Shown piece after piece: positions 54,724 to 63,973 of a stretch of DNA of 64,000 bases. The notes under the pieces are model-generated. The model did no database searches. It had not been told where the DNA came from and saw nothing but the letters and a program-made list of their open reading frames with translations. Position numbers and translations under genes: made by a program. Source of the stretch: Kangiella marina (lineage in GTDB: Bacteria; Pseudomonadota; Gammaproteobacteria; Enterobacterales; Kangiellaceae); assembly GCF_039541235.1 (NCBI RefSeq), contig NZ_BAABFV010000001.1, positions 372,001 to 436,000 on the forward strand, given 5' to 3'. The first letter of the stretch is position 1, and each line of letters opens with the position of its first letter.

Positions 54724-56526
54724 ATGCTTAAAAGAAGCGCAGCATTACTGACTCTTCCAATCCTTCTACTCTGCAAAAGTTTATACGCGGAAAGCGCCAA
54801 TACGTTTCTGAGTAATTGTAAAGAAGCGGTCACCTCACAAGACAATTCACAGGCCATTGAGGTTTGTGAGCGTCAATTATCCAGTGCCGCAGACACCCAG
54901 TCAGTGGCAGAAGCGACGATGATTCGACTTGAGCTAGCGGACTTGTACGCTTTACAAGAAGACCGAGAGCAAAGCCGTCACCTATTGCAACAAGTGAAAG
55001 CTAGCGAGTCTTTTGTTCTCAATCAAAACATCCGTTATCGCTGGAACCGTGCGATAGGAATGGATTATTTACATCAAACACAATACACAGAAGCGACCGA
55101 GTATCTGCAACAAGCTTACGACATTGCCCAGCTGGCCAACGACAACACCCTCCTCGCCAAAAGTGCAAACGACCTAGGCTTAATTTACTACAAACAGAAA
55201 AACTACAAACAAGCCCTTCTGCACTATAAGCAAAGCCTTAAGCTGAAAGAAACGCTGGGGAATCGCTACTACATCGGTACAACACTCAATAACTTAGGCC
55301 TCTTGAATAAAGAACTAAAAAATTACTCCGAAGCCATAGACTATTACCAGCAAGCCCTAGAGCAATTTTTAACTTACACAGAAATTGATAACTTTGATCA
55401 AAGAGTGTTTACCAACATTTCGCATTTATACGAAGATCTTGCAGTTACCTACAGTCTTAGTGGCGATATCAAACAGGGGGAAAAGTATACTCGGCGAGTC
55501 ATTGATACTTTTTCTCGAAAGCTCGGCGAAAACAACAAAGTCCGCGCCATGAAAAATTTAGCGCTGATACATCTCGAACTCCAGCAACCGCAAAAGGCTC
55601 AGCTGTTTATCCAAGAAGCGGTGCATTATGCAGCTTCTGACAGTAAATATTTAGCAGAGCTTGACTACATCAAAGCCCATATTGCGTTTCTCAACAACAA
55701 ATATGAAGAAGCCAAGCAACTAATCAACCAGTCGATACCACTTTCGATGGCTCAAAGTGACTCAGTTATTTTAGAGAAATCGTTTTATCTCTTGCACCAA
55801 ATCAACGTGCAACAAGAAAATGTGAACCAAGCTTTAGACAGCCTAAAACAATCGTATCACTACAAAGAGCAAAGCCTTAAAGCTCAATACGAAAGCGACC
55901 TCAGGGTGATACAAGAGCAGATTGAAAAAGAACGTGTTGAGCGTCGACTGATCGCTGAACAATTAAAAAGTCAGCAACAAAACAATCGAATCCAGTCCTT
56001 ATCCAACACGATCCTTGTGATTTCCTTAGTGCTTGTCATTATTGCCTTTTGCGCGACTTTCATCATCTACCGCAAAGTCAAAGAGAAACAGCGACTGGTC
56101 GAGTCCATCAAAAGTCATAAAGAAAAACTGTTGCTGCTTGAGTCTGAGCAGGATGGGGATAGCACACAAGATGATAGCAGCAGCGAAGGTGAATATTACG
56201 ACTTCAGACAACAACTTGTCGACTTACTGGTTGAAACGCTATCTTTATGGGAAAAAGCCACTCGAACCGATCGAATTGAACTCGCAGAAAAAAGTGGTAT
56301 CTGGAAAGTCTCTATTGACGATGGAAGGCTTAGAACACGGTCACTCGACAAGTATATTGATATCAATAAAATCCCACGCAACCCACGCTGGCGCAATGTG
56401 GTTAAAACCAGTCATTATGTTCTTGCCGAATGTCCTTTAGAGAACCAAGAGCGCTCAAAATTAGAAAGCAAACTTGATAAAGTCATGACCGTGGTTAAGC
56501 AGCGTTCTGTATCGCAAAGCTCTTAA
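54724..56526 (+). CDS. TPR membrane signalling-like protein
   Basis: This 600-residue protein has a signal peptide (1-22), about seven TPR units (60-385; YYIGTTLNNLGLLNKELKNY is clear), a coiled coil, one helix (about 431-453) and a cytoplasmic end. The end (500-595) has LWEKATRTDRIELAEKSGIW and IPRNPRWRNVVKTSHYVL. Such periplasmic TPR plus cytoplasmic C-terminal proteins occur in marine gammaproteobacteria, with a likely regulatory role. No kinase or cyclase motif is present. The start lacks a strong ribosome site. Confidence 0.85.
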   Translation: MLKRSAALLTLPILLLCKSLYAESANTFLSNCKEAVTSQDNSQAIEVCERQLSSAADTQSVAEATMIRLELADLYALQEDREQSRHLLQQVKASESFVLNQNIRYRWNRAIGMDYLHQTQYTEATEYLQQAYDIAQLANDNTLLAKSANDLGLIYYKQKNYKQALLHYKQSLKLKETLGNRYYIGTTLNNLGLLNKELKNYSEAIDYYQQALEQFLTYTEIDNFDQRVFTNISHLYEDLAVTYSLSGDIKQGEKYTRRVIDTFSRKLGENNKVRAMKNLALIHLELQQPQKAQLFIQEAVHYAASDSKYLAELDYIKAHIAFLNNKYEEAKQLINQSIPLSMAQSDSVILEKSFYLLHQINVQQENVNQALDSLKQSYHYKEQSLKAQYESDLRVIQEQIEKERVERRLIAEQLKSQQQNNRIQSLSNTILVISLVLVIIAFCATFIIYRKVKEKQRLVESIKSHKEKLLLLESEQDGDSTQDDSSSEGEYYDFRQQLVDLLVETLSLWEKATRTDRIELAEKSGIWKVSIDDGRLRTRSLDKYIDINKIPRNPRWRNVVKTSHYVLAECPLENQERSKLESKLDKVMTVVKQRSVSQSS

Positions 56527-56574
56527 ATCCTAATGATCTAAGAGCTTCACTACCCCCTAATGAATGGGTCTCCC

Positions 56575-57102
56575 TTAAAACTTAGAATATTCCTTGGGTG
56601 CTGGTTCTGCTGTTGTGGTGTCTGATGGGTAAACACAATCAAAAGAAATGCCTTGGGCAGTGTCATAGTAATCGTGATGACCACTGGCCGCTTCCATATT
56701 GTCAACAAAGCTGGTTGGCGCCGTAAAACGAGCCGTTAAGCCATCAGGATAACTTGCTGCATGCAACGAAGCATATGCGTTACAGGTGAAGGTTCCGACC
56801 ATGGCCGCTTTATAAAAATGGTCAACCTGACCACAAGTTTTTGCTGTCGCCATCTGATCGCCACAGGTCCCTTTCTTTAGCGGCGGCAAATCTTGCTCGA
56901 CTCGCTTCTGATCAAGCCAGGCTTCATAATCAAAAAACTGGCTGTAATCATTATAATTATCTTCAATCTGGCTGCCATTGAAGGAAAAAGAGGTGGCGAT
57001 AACCACTGATTGGTTTGAGTTCAAACTGGTACTCGGTAATTCATGAGCACTGGCAGACATCATCAAAACGCTGCTCAAAGCAATTGCGACTAAAGACTTC
57101 AT
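56575..57102 (-). CDS. Secreted protein of unknown function, four cysteines
   Basis: This is a 175-residue protein from the ATG at 57102; a GTG at 57111 is also possible, since AGGAG spacing (3 or 12 bases) suits neither well. A signal peptide (MKSLVAIALSSVLMMSASA) is followed by a mature part with four Cys (KGTCG, KTCG, FTCNA, FDCVY) that could form two disulfides. No family was recognised. It converges on the TPR gene. Confidence 0.65.
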   Translation of the reverse strand: MKSLVAIALSSVLMMSASAHELPSTSLNSNQSVVIATSFSFNGSQIEDNYNDYSQFFDYEAWLDQKRVEQDLPPLKKGTCGDQMATAKTCGQVDHFYKAAMVGTFTCNAYASLHAASYPDGLTARFTAPTSFVDNMEAASGHHDYYDTAQGISFDCVYPSDTTTAEPAPKEYSKF

Positions 57103-57377
57103 TGGCGTCACTTTCTCCTAATGTTATATGTTTTCTCAATGATAAAATAAGACTCCGGCACTATACCCACTCCTCGCTCACAATTACCACCAAAATCACG
57201 GGCAATTTAGGGTAAAAAGATCGCTAAAATTACAATAACTGATTGTTTTTAAAGGATATGATAGAGATTGGTTTTAACTCCAGCTTTCCTTTAACGATAA
57301 GTCATTGTTTGATTCACAGATTTTTGATGTCCGTTCTGATATAGTGAAATTGTCTTTCAGACAAAAAGGAGGTTCGT

Positions 57378-57914
57378 ATGTCACGTTTACTCTATAAAGC
57401 TGAGCATTTAGCTGAGCTGGAGAGCACCTACGAGGATCTTCGTATTTCAGGTGTTTCCGATGATCACCTACATGTCATTGCTAAAAAACAAGGGCGAGTT
57501 CTTCGCCGCGGTCTTAATGCAGCCAATAATTGGTATAAAACCGACATCCTTAATGGTGCCAACAAAGGAGCCATAATAGGGTTTGCCTTATCCATTGTTA
57601 TGTCAATTATTTTCTATGCAACCAATGCCTTTGGCGGTAGTTATGGCTTCGTAGGCGTTCTAGCCACAATAGTCCTTTTTACAGCTTTTGGAATTTGGTT
57701 TGGTGGCTTTATTGGTCTTCAATCTCGAAATCATGCTTTAAAAGAGTTTTATCATGTGGTTGATGAGGGTAAGTACCTTTTATTAATTGACCTAACATTG
57801 GCCGAAGAATCCAACATTAAACAGATCATGAGCACGCGACACCCTGCTCTAGAGCTTTTAAGCGATCATGCAGAAACAACGATACCAATGAAAATCATGC
57901 AACGAATGCATTAA
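57378..57914 (+). CDS. DUF1269-like two-helix membrane protein
   Basis: This 178-residue protein has a soluble start (LAELESTYEDLRISGVSDDHLHVIAKKQGR), two helices (about 65-85 and 92-115) with Gly-rich turns, and a soluble end. The layout resembles stress-associated DUF1269/general-stress-17M-like proteins, tentatively. AAAGGAGG precedes the ATG, and TTGTCT-TTC-AGACAA (57350-57364) abuts it and could mask the ribosome site. Confidence 0.7.
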   Translation: MSRLLYKAEHLAELESTYEDLRISGVSDDHLHVIAKKQGRVLRRGLNAANNWYKTDILNGANKGAIIGFALSIVMSIIFYATNAFGGSYGFVGVLATIVLFTAFGIWFGGFIGLQSRNHALKEFYHVVDEGKYLLLIDLTLAEESNIKQIMSTRHPALELLSDHAETTIPMKIMQRMH

Positions 57915-58106
57915 GTTTTCTGGCTTCGTTCAACTTTTCCTTAGCTCCCAGTTAAGTTTGGAGCTAAGGATGTTTTTTTGCTTCAAAACCCTTCCCTCTA
58001 GACCTTCAACACTTATCAGCAGTTTTCCAAACATCTGTCTGCAAAGCTTTAACTTCACTAGCTCACAGTTTATTATCGAGTAACACAAATCCAATGGGGA
58101 GTTCTA

Positions 58107-59831
58107 ATGATTGTAAAAACAATAAAGTTTGCACTGGTAAGCGCGCTTCTGTTTAGCAGTTCGATTCAAGCAGCCGACCGCGTTACCGGTGAAATGCACG
58201 CAACCCGCTCAGAAGTCATTGCGCCACAAGCCATGGCAGCGACGAGCCAGCCCTTGGCAACACAAGTGGCGCTAGACGTTATGAAAAATGGCGGCAATGC
58301 AATTGATGCGGCTATTGCAGCCAACGCAGCTCTTGGCTTGATGGAGCCAACCGGAAGCGGTATCGGAGGCGATTTATACGCTATTTTGTGGCATGAAAAG
58401 TCTCAACGACTGTACGGTCTTAACGCATCTGGACGCTCCCCCAAAGGGTTGAGTTATGACAAATTACAACAAGAGTTAGAAACTTTAGGCCGAGACGACC
58501 TCCCTCCTTATGGCATGCTACCGATTTCCGTTCCAGGTGCTGTCGATGGTTGGTTTGAGCTACACAGTAAATTTGGCAACATGCCGATGGATCAAGTTTT
58601 ACAACCGGCCATTGAGTACGCAGAAAATGGCTTCCCCGTATCAGAGCTGATTGCTTACTATTGGAATTTAAGCGTCCCTCGCCTCAGCCCACAGCCTGGA
58701 AGCTTTAAAGAAACCTTCACCATCGACGGCAAAGCCCCTCGCGAAGGCCAAATGTTTAAAAACCCCGAACTGGCGAATACCTATAAGTTATTAGCAAAAA
58801 ACGGACGTTATGCGTTTTATCAAGGTGAAATCGCGAAAAAGATTGATGAATTCATGAAAGCTAACGGTGGTTATCTACGCTACGAAGACCTTGCTGAGCA
58901 TGATTCTAACTGGGTAGAACCGCTAGGTGTCGAATACAAGGGACATACACTGTGGGAGCTTCCACCCAATGGCCAAGGCATTGCCGCACTACAGATGCTA
59001 CAAACCCTTAAGCATTTTGACTTGGCTGAAATGGGCTATAACTCCACTGAAAGCATACACACGATGGTCGAAGCCAAAAAATTAGCGTTTGAAGATAGAG
59101 CTAAGTTTTATGCTGATTTAGATTTCGCTAAGCAGCCGATCGATGCATTAATTTCTGAAGAGTACGGCAAGAAACGCGCTGAGTTAATCACCAAAAGAGC
59201 TGCTCGCACGGTTCAGGCAGGCAATCCAAACCTAACGGAAGGCGATACGATTTACCTGACCACCGCTGACAGTGACGGCAATATGGTGTCACTAATTCAA
59301 AGTAATTATCGTGGCATGGGATCAGGCGTTGTAGTACCCGGTTTGGGTTTCGTGTTCCAAGACAGAGGTCAGTTATTCTCAATGGATAAATCACATGCCA
59401 ACGTCTACGAGCCCAACAAGCGACCTTTCCACACGATTATTCCAGCGTTTGTGACCAAAGATGGGAAACCTTACATGAGCTATGGTGTTATGGGAGGAGC
59501 CATGCAGCCACAAGGCCATGTCCAGATCTTAATTAACATAGTTGATTACGGCATGAACTTACAAGAAGCTGGTGATGCGACTCGATGGCAGCACATGGGC
59601 TCGACTGAACCGACAGAAAGTCAGGCTAAGTACCTCACGGATGGCGGTTACGTCGAAATAGAATCTGGCGTATCGGCACAGGTTCTTCGAGAGTTACAGC
59701 AAAAAGGGCATGATGTCCGAAGCGGTAATGGCGGTTTTGGTGGCTATCAAGCGATCATGCGCGATCACGAAGAAGGTGTTTATCGTGGCGCCTCAGAATC
59801 TCGCAAAGATGGTCAAGCAGCAGGCTATTAA
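58107..59831 (+). CDS. ggt: Gamma-glutamyltransferase
   Basis: This 574-residue periplasmic Ntn hydrolase has a signal peptide (cleavage near QAA, residue 22) and the large-subunit segments NGGNAIDAAIAANAALGLMEPTGSGIGGD in pieces. The processing site and nucleophile Thr are near DTIYLTTADSDGNMVS, and GGAMQPQGHVQILIN is in the small subunit. It cleaves glutathione and gamma-glutamyl peptides. The nucleophile segment differs somewhat from the classic HTTHFSV. The terminator overlaps the next gene end. Confidence 0.9.
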   Translation: MIVKTIKFALVSALLFSSSIQAADRVTGEMHATRSEVIAPQAMAATSQPLATQVALDVMKNGGNAIDAAIAANAALGLMEPTGSGIGGDLYAILWHEKSQRLYGLNASGRSPKGLSYDKLQQELETLGRDDLPPYGMLPISVPGAVDGWFELHSKFGNMPMDQVLQPAIEYAENGFPVSELIAYYWNLSVPRLSPQPGSFKETFTIDGKAPREGQMFKNPELANTYKLLAKNGRYAFYQGEIAKKIDEFMKANGGYLRYEDLAEHDSNWVEPLGVEYKGHTLWELPPNGQGIAALQMLQTLKHFDLAEMGYNSTESIHTMVEAKKLAFEDRAKFYADLDFAKQPIDALISEEYGKKRAELITKRAARTVQAGNPNLTEGDTIYLTTADSDGNMVSLIQSNYRGMGSGVVVPGLGFVFQDRGQLFSMDKSHANVYEPNKRPFHTIIPAFVTKDGKPYMSYGVMGGAMQPQGHVQILINIVDYGMNLQEAGDATRWQHMGSTEPTESQAKYLTDGGYVEIESGVSAQVLRELQQKGHDVRSGNGGFGGYQAIMRDHEEGVYRGASESRKDGQAAGY

Positions 59832-59860
59832 CCGCGAAAAACACCCTGATAACCAAGAAA

Positions 59861-59887
59861 AAAAGCGGTTTTCTTAAACCGCTTTTT
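59861..59887. terminator. Shared terminator of ggt and the GNAT gene
   Basis: AAAAGCGGTTT-TCTT-AAACCGCTTTTT spans the stop codon of the converging GNAT gene and has T runs on both sides. Confidence 0.85.
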
Positions 59888-60386
59888 CAATAATGGACTT
59901 CTCCATAACATAGTCATCCATAACAAAACCACCACCAATGTCTTTAATCACCGAGTCAACCCTTTGAAACCCGAGTTTCTCATAAGCATCAATGGTAGCC
60001 GAGTTAAACTTATTAACAGTCAAACGAATGACTGTCGCAGACTGGCGTTTAGCTTGTTCAATAATAAAATCCAGTGCCTTGCGCCCTATTCCCTTTCCTC
60101 GAACTTCTTTAGCCACATAAATTTTGCTTAAAAATAACGAATTATCTTCATAGTGATAACTAAAATAGCCAACCGGATGACTCTGCTCAAACATTAAATG
60201 GTAATTGGCGCCATCCTGAATCTGGCGCTTAATAGCGGGGGTGGTTTGATATTTACTGAGCATGTAAACAACTTGCTCTCGACCAATAATCGGTCGGTAA
60301 TGCTCGTGCCAAATTTTACTCGCTAACATTTCAACGAGAGAAATATCATCTTTAGATGCAACTTGATTAATTATTGTTTTTACCAT
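59874..60386 (-). CDS. GNAT family N-acetyltransferase
   Basis: This 170-residue protein is counted from the ATG at 60386; a TTG at 60392 is possible. The acetyl-CoA site is VRGKGIGRKALDFI, followed by AYEKLGFQRVDSV. The substrate is unknown. The stop lies inside the shared terminator. Confidence 0.88.
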   Translation of the reverse strand: MVKTIINQVASKDDISLVEMLASKIWHEHYRPIIGREQVVYMLSKYQTTPAIKRQIQDGANYHLMFEQSHPVGYFSYHYEDNSLFLSKIYVAKEVRGKGIGRKALDFIIEQAKRQSATVIRLTVNKFNSATIDAYEKLGFQRVDSVIKDIGGGFVMDDYVMEKSIIEKAV

Positions 60387-60585
60387 GTCCAAATTTCCTA
60401 ACTAATATAACCAGACTAAAACAGGCTAATCATACTTGATCCCTATCCCATTTTTGTACCTTTGGATAAGTTTTTTGGAGAAACGTGTGGTGGTTCAAAT
60501 TTTATGATTCACTTTCGCATTGAACGAGTTCACAGTATTAGTAGCATCATAAATTCCCCGGATTTAGGATTATATTTTTTTATCC

Positions 60586-61680
60586 TTACGGGTGCTTCTT
60601 TTTGCGCCCAGAGTATTTCTTTTTATTTTTGCACCACAACCAAAACCATACTCCACTAACAGTAATCCAGATTAAAGCTAACCCACTGACCACCGCTAAA
60701 CTGAAATAGGTGGTACCGCCGACATAAGCAATATGCAATGGGTAAATCATTTGTGACAACTGCGTCCCAAGAGTTTCATTACGATAATCTGTAATCTCAG
60801 CAATCCGGCTACTGTTGGGATAGAAGGTGACATAGCTTCTACCATTAGGATGCCACTCCTCCGGTTGTTTTAACCTCAACCGGTCGCTGTTGTGGTAAAC
60901 CATGACCGGGCGTACTTCTGGCATGACTTTATTCAGTTCACGAATTCTGGTTTCCATGGTCCCATCGAGATCTCTAGCCGCAGTATTTTGCCGTTCAATG
61001 ATCGGTTGATAATCAGTAGAAGTGCTCTTTTGTTGTGGAAAGAGAGCATTGAGCCCAGTGTTAAATACTTGGTAATAAATCATACCCACGCCAGTTAACA
61101 CTAATAACATCATCGGTAAGCATAAAATCACACCGAGCGTGCGGTGTGATTGCCATAAAGTTTGCCCCCACTTCTTACTCTTAGGCTTTGAAAGGGTTAC
61201 TGCGATAACGCGCTTCCCCCACTTCCCTTTTGGCCACCACTTAATAATTCCTGTAATAAAAATCAAAAGTGTTAATAAGCCAAAAATCCCCTGTAATTCT
61301 TCACCAAAATCATTTAAAAGAAGATGGTGATGGAACTCAAGAAACCAACTGATCCAGTCGCCATAGCGTTCTCGACTTAACAGCAGATCACCACTATGAG
61401 AGAAATAATGCCGCGCACCGTTATCATCAATCGTTTCGATCCAAGGGTGTAAGTCTGTCGGGATAAAACTATAAGCTGCTTTATCGTTTACTGCGTCCGA
61501 TGTGAGCACATCAAGGGCTTGTTGCTGCGAAGCAGTAGGCTGGTTTTGCAACTGGGTATACTGGATTTCGAGTAACTCATTTTTATAGAGCAATACAGTC
61601 CCAGTTATTGTGACCAACAAAAGCCAAAGGCTGAGAACGAGTCCCAGCCATTTGTGTAGAAACAATGAAAACTTTTTCAC
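60586..61680 (-). CDS. PepSY-associated membrane protein
   Basis: This 364-residue protein has four helices (about 10-32, 130-150, 180-205 and 330-350) and periplasmic PepSY-type loops, with LHKWLGLVLSLWLLLVTITG at the start. Members sit beside siderophore receptors and may reduce or unload ferric siderophores. The gene begins 35 bp after the TonB receptor stop, so both are in one Fur-controlled unit. Confidence 0.88.
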   Translation of the reverse strand: MKKFSLFLHKWLGLVLSLWLLLVTITGTVLLYKNELLEIQYTQLQNQPTASQQQALDVLTSDAVNDKAAYSFIPTDLHPWIETIDDNGARHYFSHSGDLLLSRERYGDWISWFLEFHHHLLLNDFGEELQGIFGLLTLLIFITGIIKWWPKGKWGKRVIAVTLSKPKSKKWGQTLWQSHRTLGVILCLPMMLLVLTGVGMIYYQVFNTGLNALFPQQKSTSTDYQPIIERQNTAARDLDGTMETRIRELNKVMPEVRPVMVYHNSDRLRLKQPEEWHPNGRSYVTFYPNSSRIAEITDYRNETLGTQLSQMIYPLHIAYVGGTTYFSLAVVSGLALIWITVSGVWFWLWCKNKKKYSGRKKKHP

Positions 61681-61715
61681 GAATATTCCAAGCGTTAAGC
61701 CGTTACCCCTACCGA

Positions 61716-63815
61716 TTAAAAGCTGTAGCGCCAGTTCAACCGAAGTGTTCTGCCACGACCTTTGAAGTTTCCTCCGTCGTTACCGGCCGTTTGGGAATAG
61801 TAAGTGAAATAATCTTCATCCAGTAAGTTCTCAACACCGAAAGTAAATTCACCAGCAGTATCCGTCAGCATATTGATACTAAAATCAAGCGTAGAGTAAC
61901 CCTCAAAATTATTGATGGCTTCTGTACCGCTGTATATCTTACGATCAAAGAAGCTGTTCAGCTGCAAACGACTGCCAACCATCCCTGTCCAACTTTGCTT
62001 CCAGAATACATTTAAGCGGCGTGGAGTGATATTTCGTCCACCCAGCTTGGTGTCTACTCGACCATCATCATCGCTGTCGAACTCACCATCATTATCAGCA
62101 TACAAAGCACCAATACTTGCATCTTGGGTCAGTGAGTATTGGGCCGATAACTCAAAACCGTTAATTTCTGTTTTTTCACGATTCACTTCAAAAATACCAT
62201 CAGCATTAGGTGATAAACGCGCACCAAGGTCTGAGTCCGATTCAAAGTAACTGATGGATAAAGCTAAGTCACGACCAAAGTACTCAACACCAACTTCGTT
62301 GTTTTCAGTCAATACTGGCTGCAAATTCAAGAAAGAATCGACGGACTGATTTGGCTGGTCAATACCACGAAGGACACGACCCACATCCGGCATACTAAAG
62401 CCTTCTGAGACGCTGACAAAACCGCGCCATTCATCAGTGAACTCATAAACCACACCAAAGTTAGTCAGGAGCTCATTAAACGATGGCTCACCACCTTCAA
62501 CATCTTGGCTGCCGTATGATGCCAACGTCGTAAAATCATCAACGATCAGTTTGCCGTACTCATAACGTAAACCTGCGCTAAAGCTCCACGGCCCTTCGTT
62601 TAAACGAGTTTGTAAATAAGGTGCCCAGTTTTCAAAGTCAGTCTCTGGAACCCACTTACGACCTGTTTGCGCCAATTCTTGATAGGTGCGATCGCGTAAA
62701 AAGTCGAGACCTGTCGTGATATCAATATTACTATTAGCAACTTCTAGCCAATTTAAAGTGACGCGCGAACCCAGTTTATTCGAATCATTGCGCGACTGAT
62801 CATAAAGATCATCGCCGAACGCTGGGTCCTGGAATGTACCGAAGCGACCGCCGCCATACAATGCCGAGAAGTCCTGTGAAAATAGCTGCCACTTCAGATC
62901 AGCGCCCAACCAATCAGCATCACTAAAGTTAAGACTAACCGTCGTCACTTCATTTTCTGCTGGTTCACCCTCAATCTCGCCACGAACCGATGTCGCCGGA
63001 ATACCATTAACGCGATCACCGGTCACCGTCACATAATCACCGTTTGTGGCAACCTGATAATGATTCACCATCAACTGCAATTGCTGCTCACTGTTGAATT
63101 GGTAAATAACCTTACCAAACAAATCTTCGCTGCTTGAGTCCATGGTATCGCCTTGCGTGGTATCGACGCCGACTAACTCGCCATTACCATCGACATACAT
63201 CCCAGTTTCACGCAGGTGCAAGCCCGCAACAAACTGCCACTGACCTTCTCCATGCGACACTAAGTAGCCTGCGTCGTATGACATACCTTCTGAGGTTTCA
63301 CTTGTTGGCGCCGATACGCCTGCCGTGACTTGATGCTCAGTGCCGCTTTTAGCCGTTTTTGTAATAATATTAATAATGCCGCCGCTCGCTCCCAAGCCTT
63401 GAATCGCACTAGCGCCGTGAATCACTTCCACGCGCTCAATCATCATCGGATCAATAGTGTTACCTGAGCGCGCACCATTTCTTAGTGGGTTGGACTGTGG
63501 CACCCCATCAATTAAGTACAAAGGGGTTCGTCCGCGTAAGGTTTCACCCGAGCTGGTCAGTTTTTGCCTGGATGGACTATAAGACGGTAACAAGTTTCCC
63601 AGGATGTCTGACAGTGAGTTACTGACCGAGAGTTGCTGTCGAATTTCTTCACCATCAATGATGGTCACCGTCGCCGGAACCGCACTTTGCTGAAGCGGAG
63701 CTCGTGTTGCTGATACCACCATGGTTTCTGTTTTATTATGATCGTCTGCGTTTGCAGAGAAACTTGCTGAAGCCAATACGCCAATTACAGCGCTAGAAAT
63801 GATTGAAAAGTTCAT
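61716..63815 (-). CDS. TonB-dependent siderophore-type outer-membrane receptor
   Basis: This 699-residue protein has a signal peptide (cleavage ANA-DD, about 23), a TonB box-like ETMVVSATR, a plug (45-165, with PLYLIDGVPQ and GASGGIINIITK), and a 22-strand barrel ending in FxxxLNWRYSF with terminal Phe. It would import a ferric siderophore or similar chelate. A perfect Fur box lies upstream, and PepSY follows. Confidence 0.92.
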   Translation of the reverse strand: MNFSIISSAVIGVLASASFSANADDHNKTETMVVSATRAPLQQSAVPATVTIIDGEEIRQQLSVSNSLSDILGNLLPSYSPSRQKLTSSGETLRGRTPLYLIDGVPQSNPLRNGARSGNTIDPMMIERVEVIHGASAIQGLGASGGIINIITKTAKSGTEHQVTAGVSAPTSETSEGMSYDAGYLVSHGEGQWQFVAGLHLRETGMYVDGNGELVGVDTTQGDTMDSSSEDLFGKVIYQFNSEQQLQLMVNHYQVATNGDYVTVTGDRVNGIPATSVRGEIEGEPAENEVTTVSLNFSDADWLGADLKWQLFSQDFSALYGGGRFGTFQDPAFGDDLYDQSRNDSNKLGSRVTLNWLEVANSNIDITTGLDFLRDRTYQELAQTGRKWVPETDFENWAPYLQTRLNEGPWSFSAGLRYEYGKLIVDDFTTLASYGSQDVEGGEPSFNELLTNFGVVYEFTDEWRGFVSVSEGFSMPDVGRVLRGIDQPNQSVDSFLNLQPVLTENNEVGVEYFGRDLALSISYFESDSDLGARLSPNADGIFEVNREKTEINGFELSAQYSLTQDASIGALYADNDGEFDSDDDGRVDTKLGGRNITPRRLNVFWKQSWTGMVGSRLQLNSFFDRKIYSGTEAINNFEGYSTLDFSINMLTDTAGEFTFGVENLLDEDYFTYYSQTAGNDGGNFKGRGRTLRLNWRYSF

Positions 63816-63846
63816 GTCTCAACCCATTAACCGAAAAGATGTTGCG

Positions 63847-63865
63847 AATGATAACAGTTATCATT
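63847..63865 (-). promoter_or_regulatory. Fur box of the TonB receptor operon
   Basis: AATGATAACAGTTATCATT is a perfect 9-1-9 palindrome 32 bp before the receptor start, fitting the Fur consensus. Confidence 0.85.
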
Positions 63866-63921
63866 ACGGGATCAAGTCATATTTGCATGTTGGCTTGCTC
63901 TTTCTTGCAGTTAGGACACAA

Positions 63922-63946
63922 AAAAAGCGCCATCTAGGCGCTTTTT
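63922..63946 (-). terminator. Terminator of the gene entering from the right edge
   Basis: AAAAAGCGCC-atcta-GGCGCTTTTT, 28 bp beyond a minus-strand stop codon. Confidence 0.8.
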
Positions 63947-63973
63947 AATAAGAATATCAATACGTTATTAACG

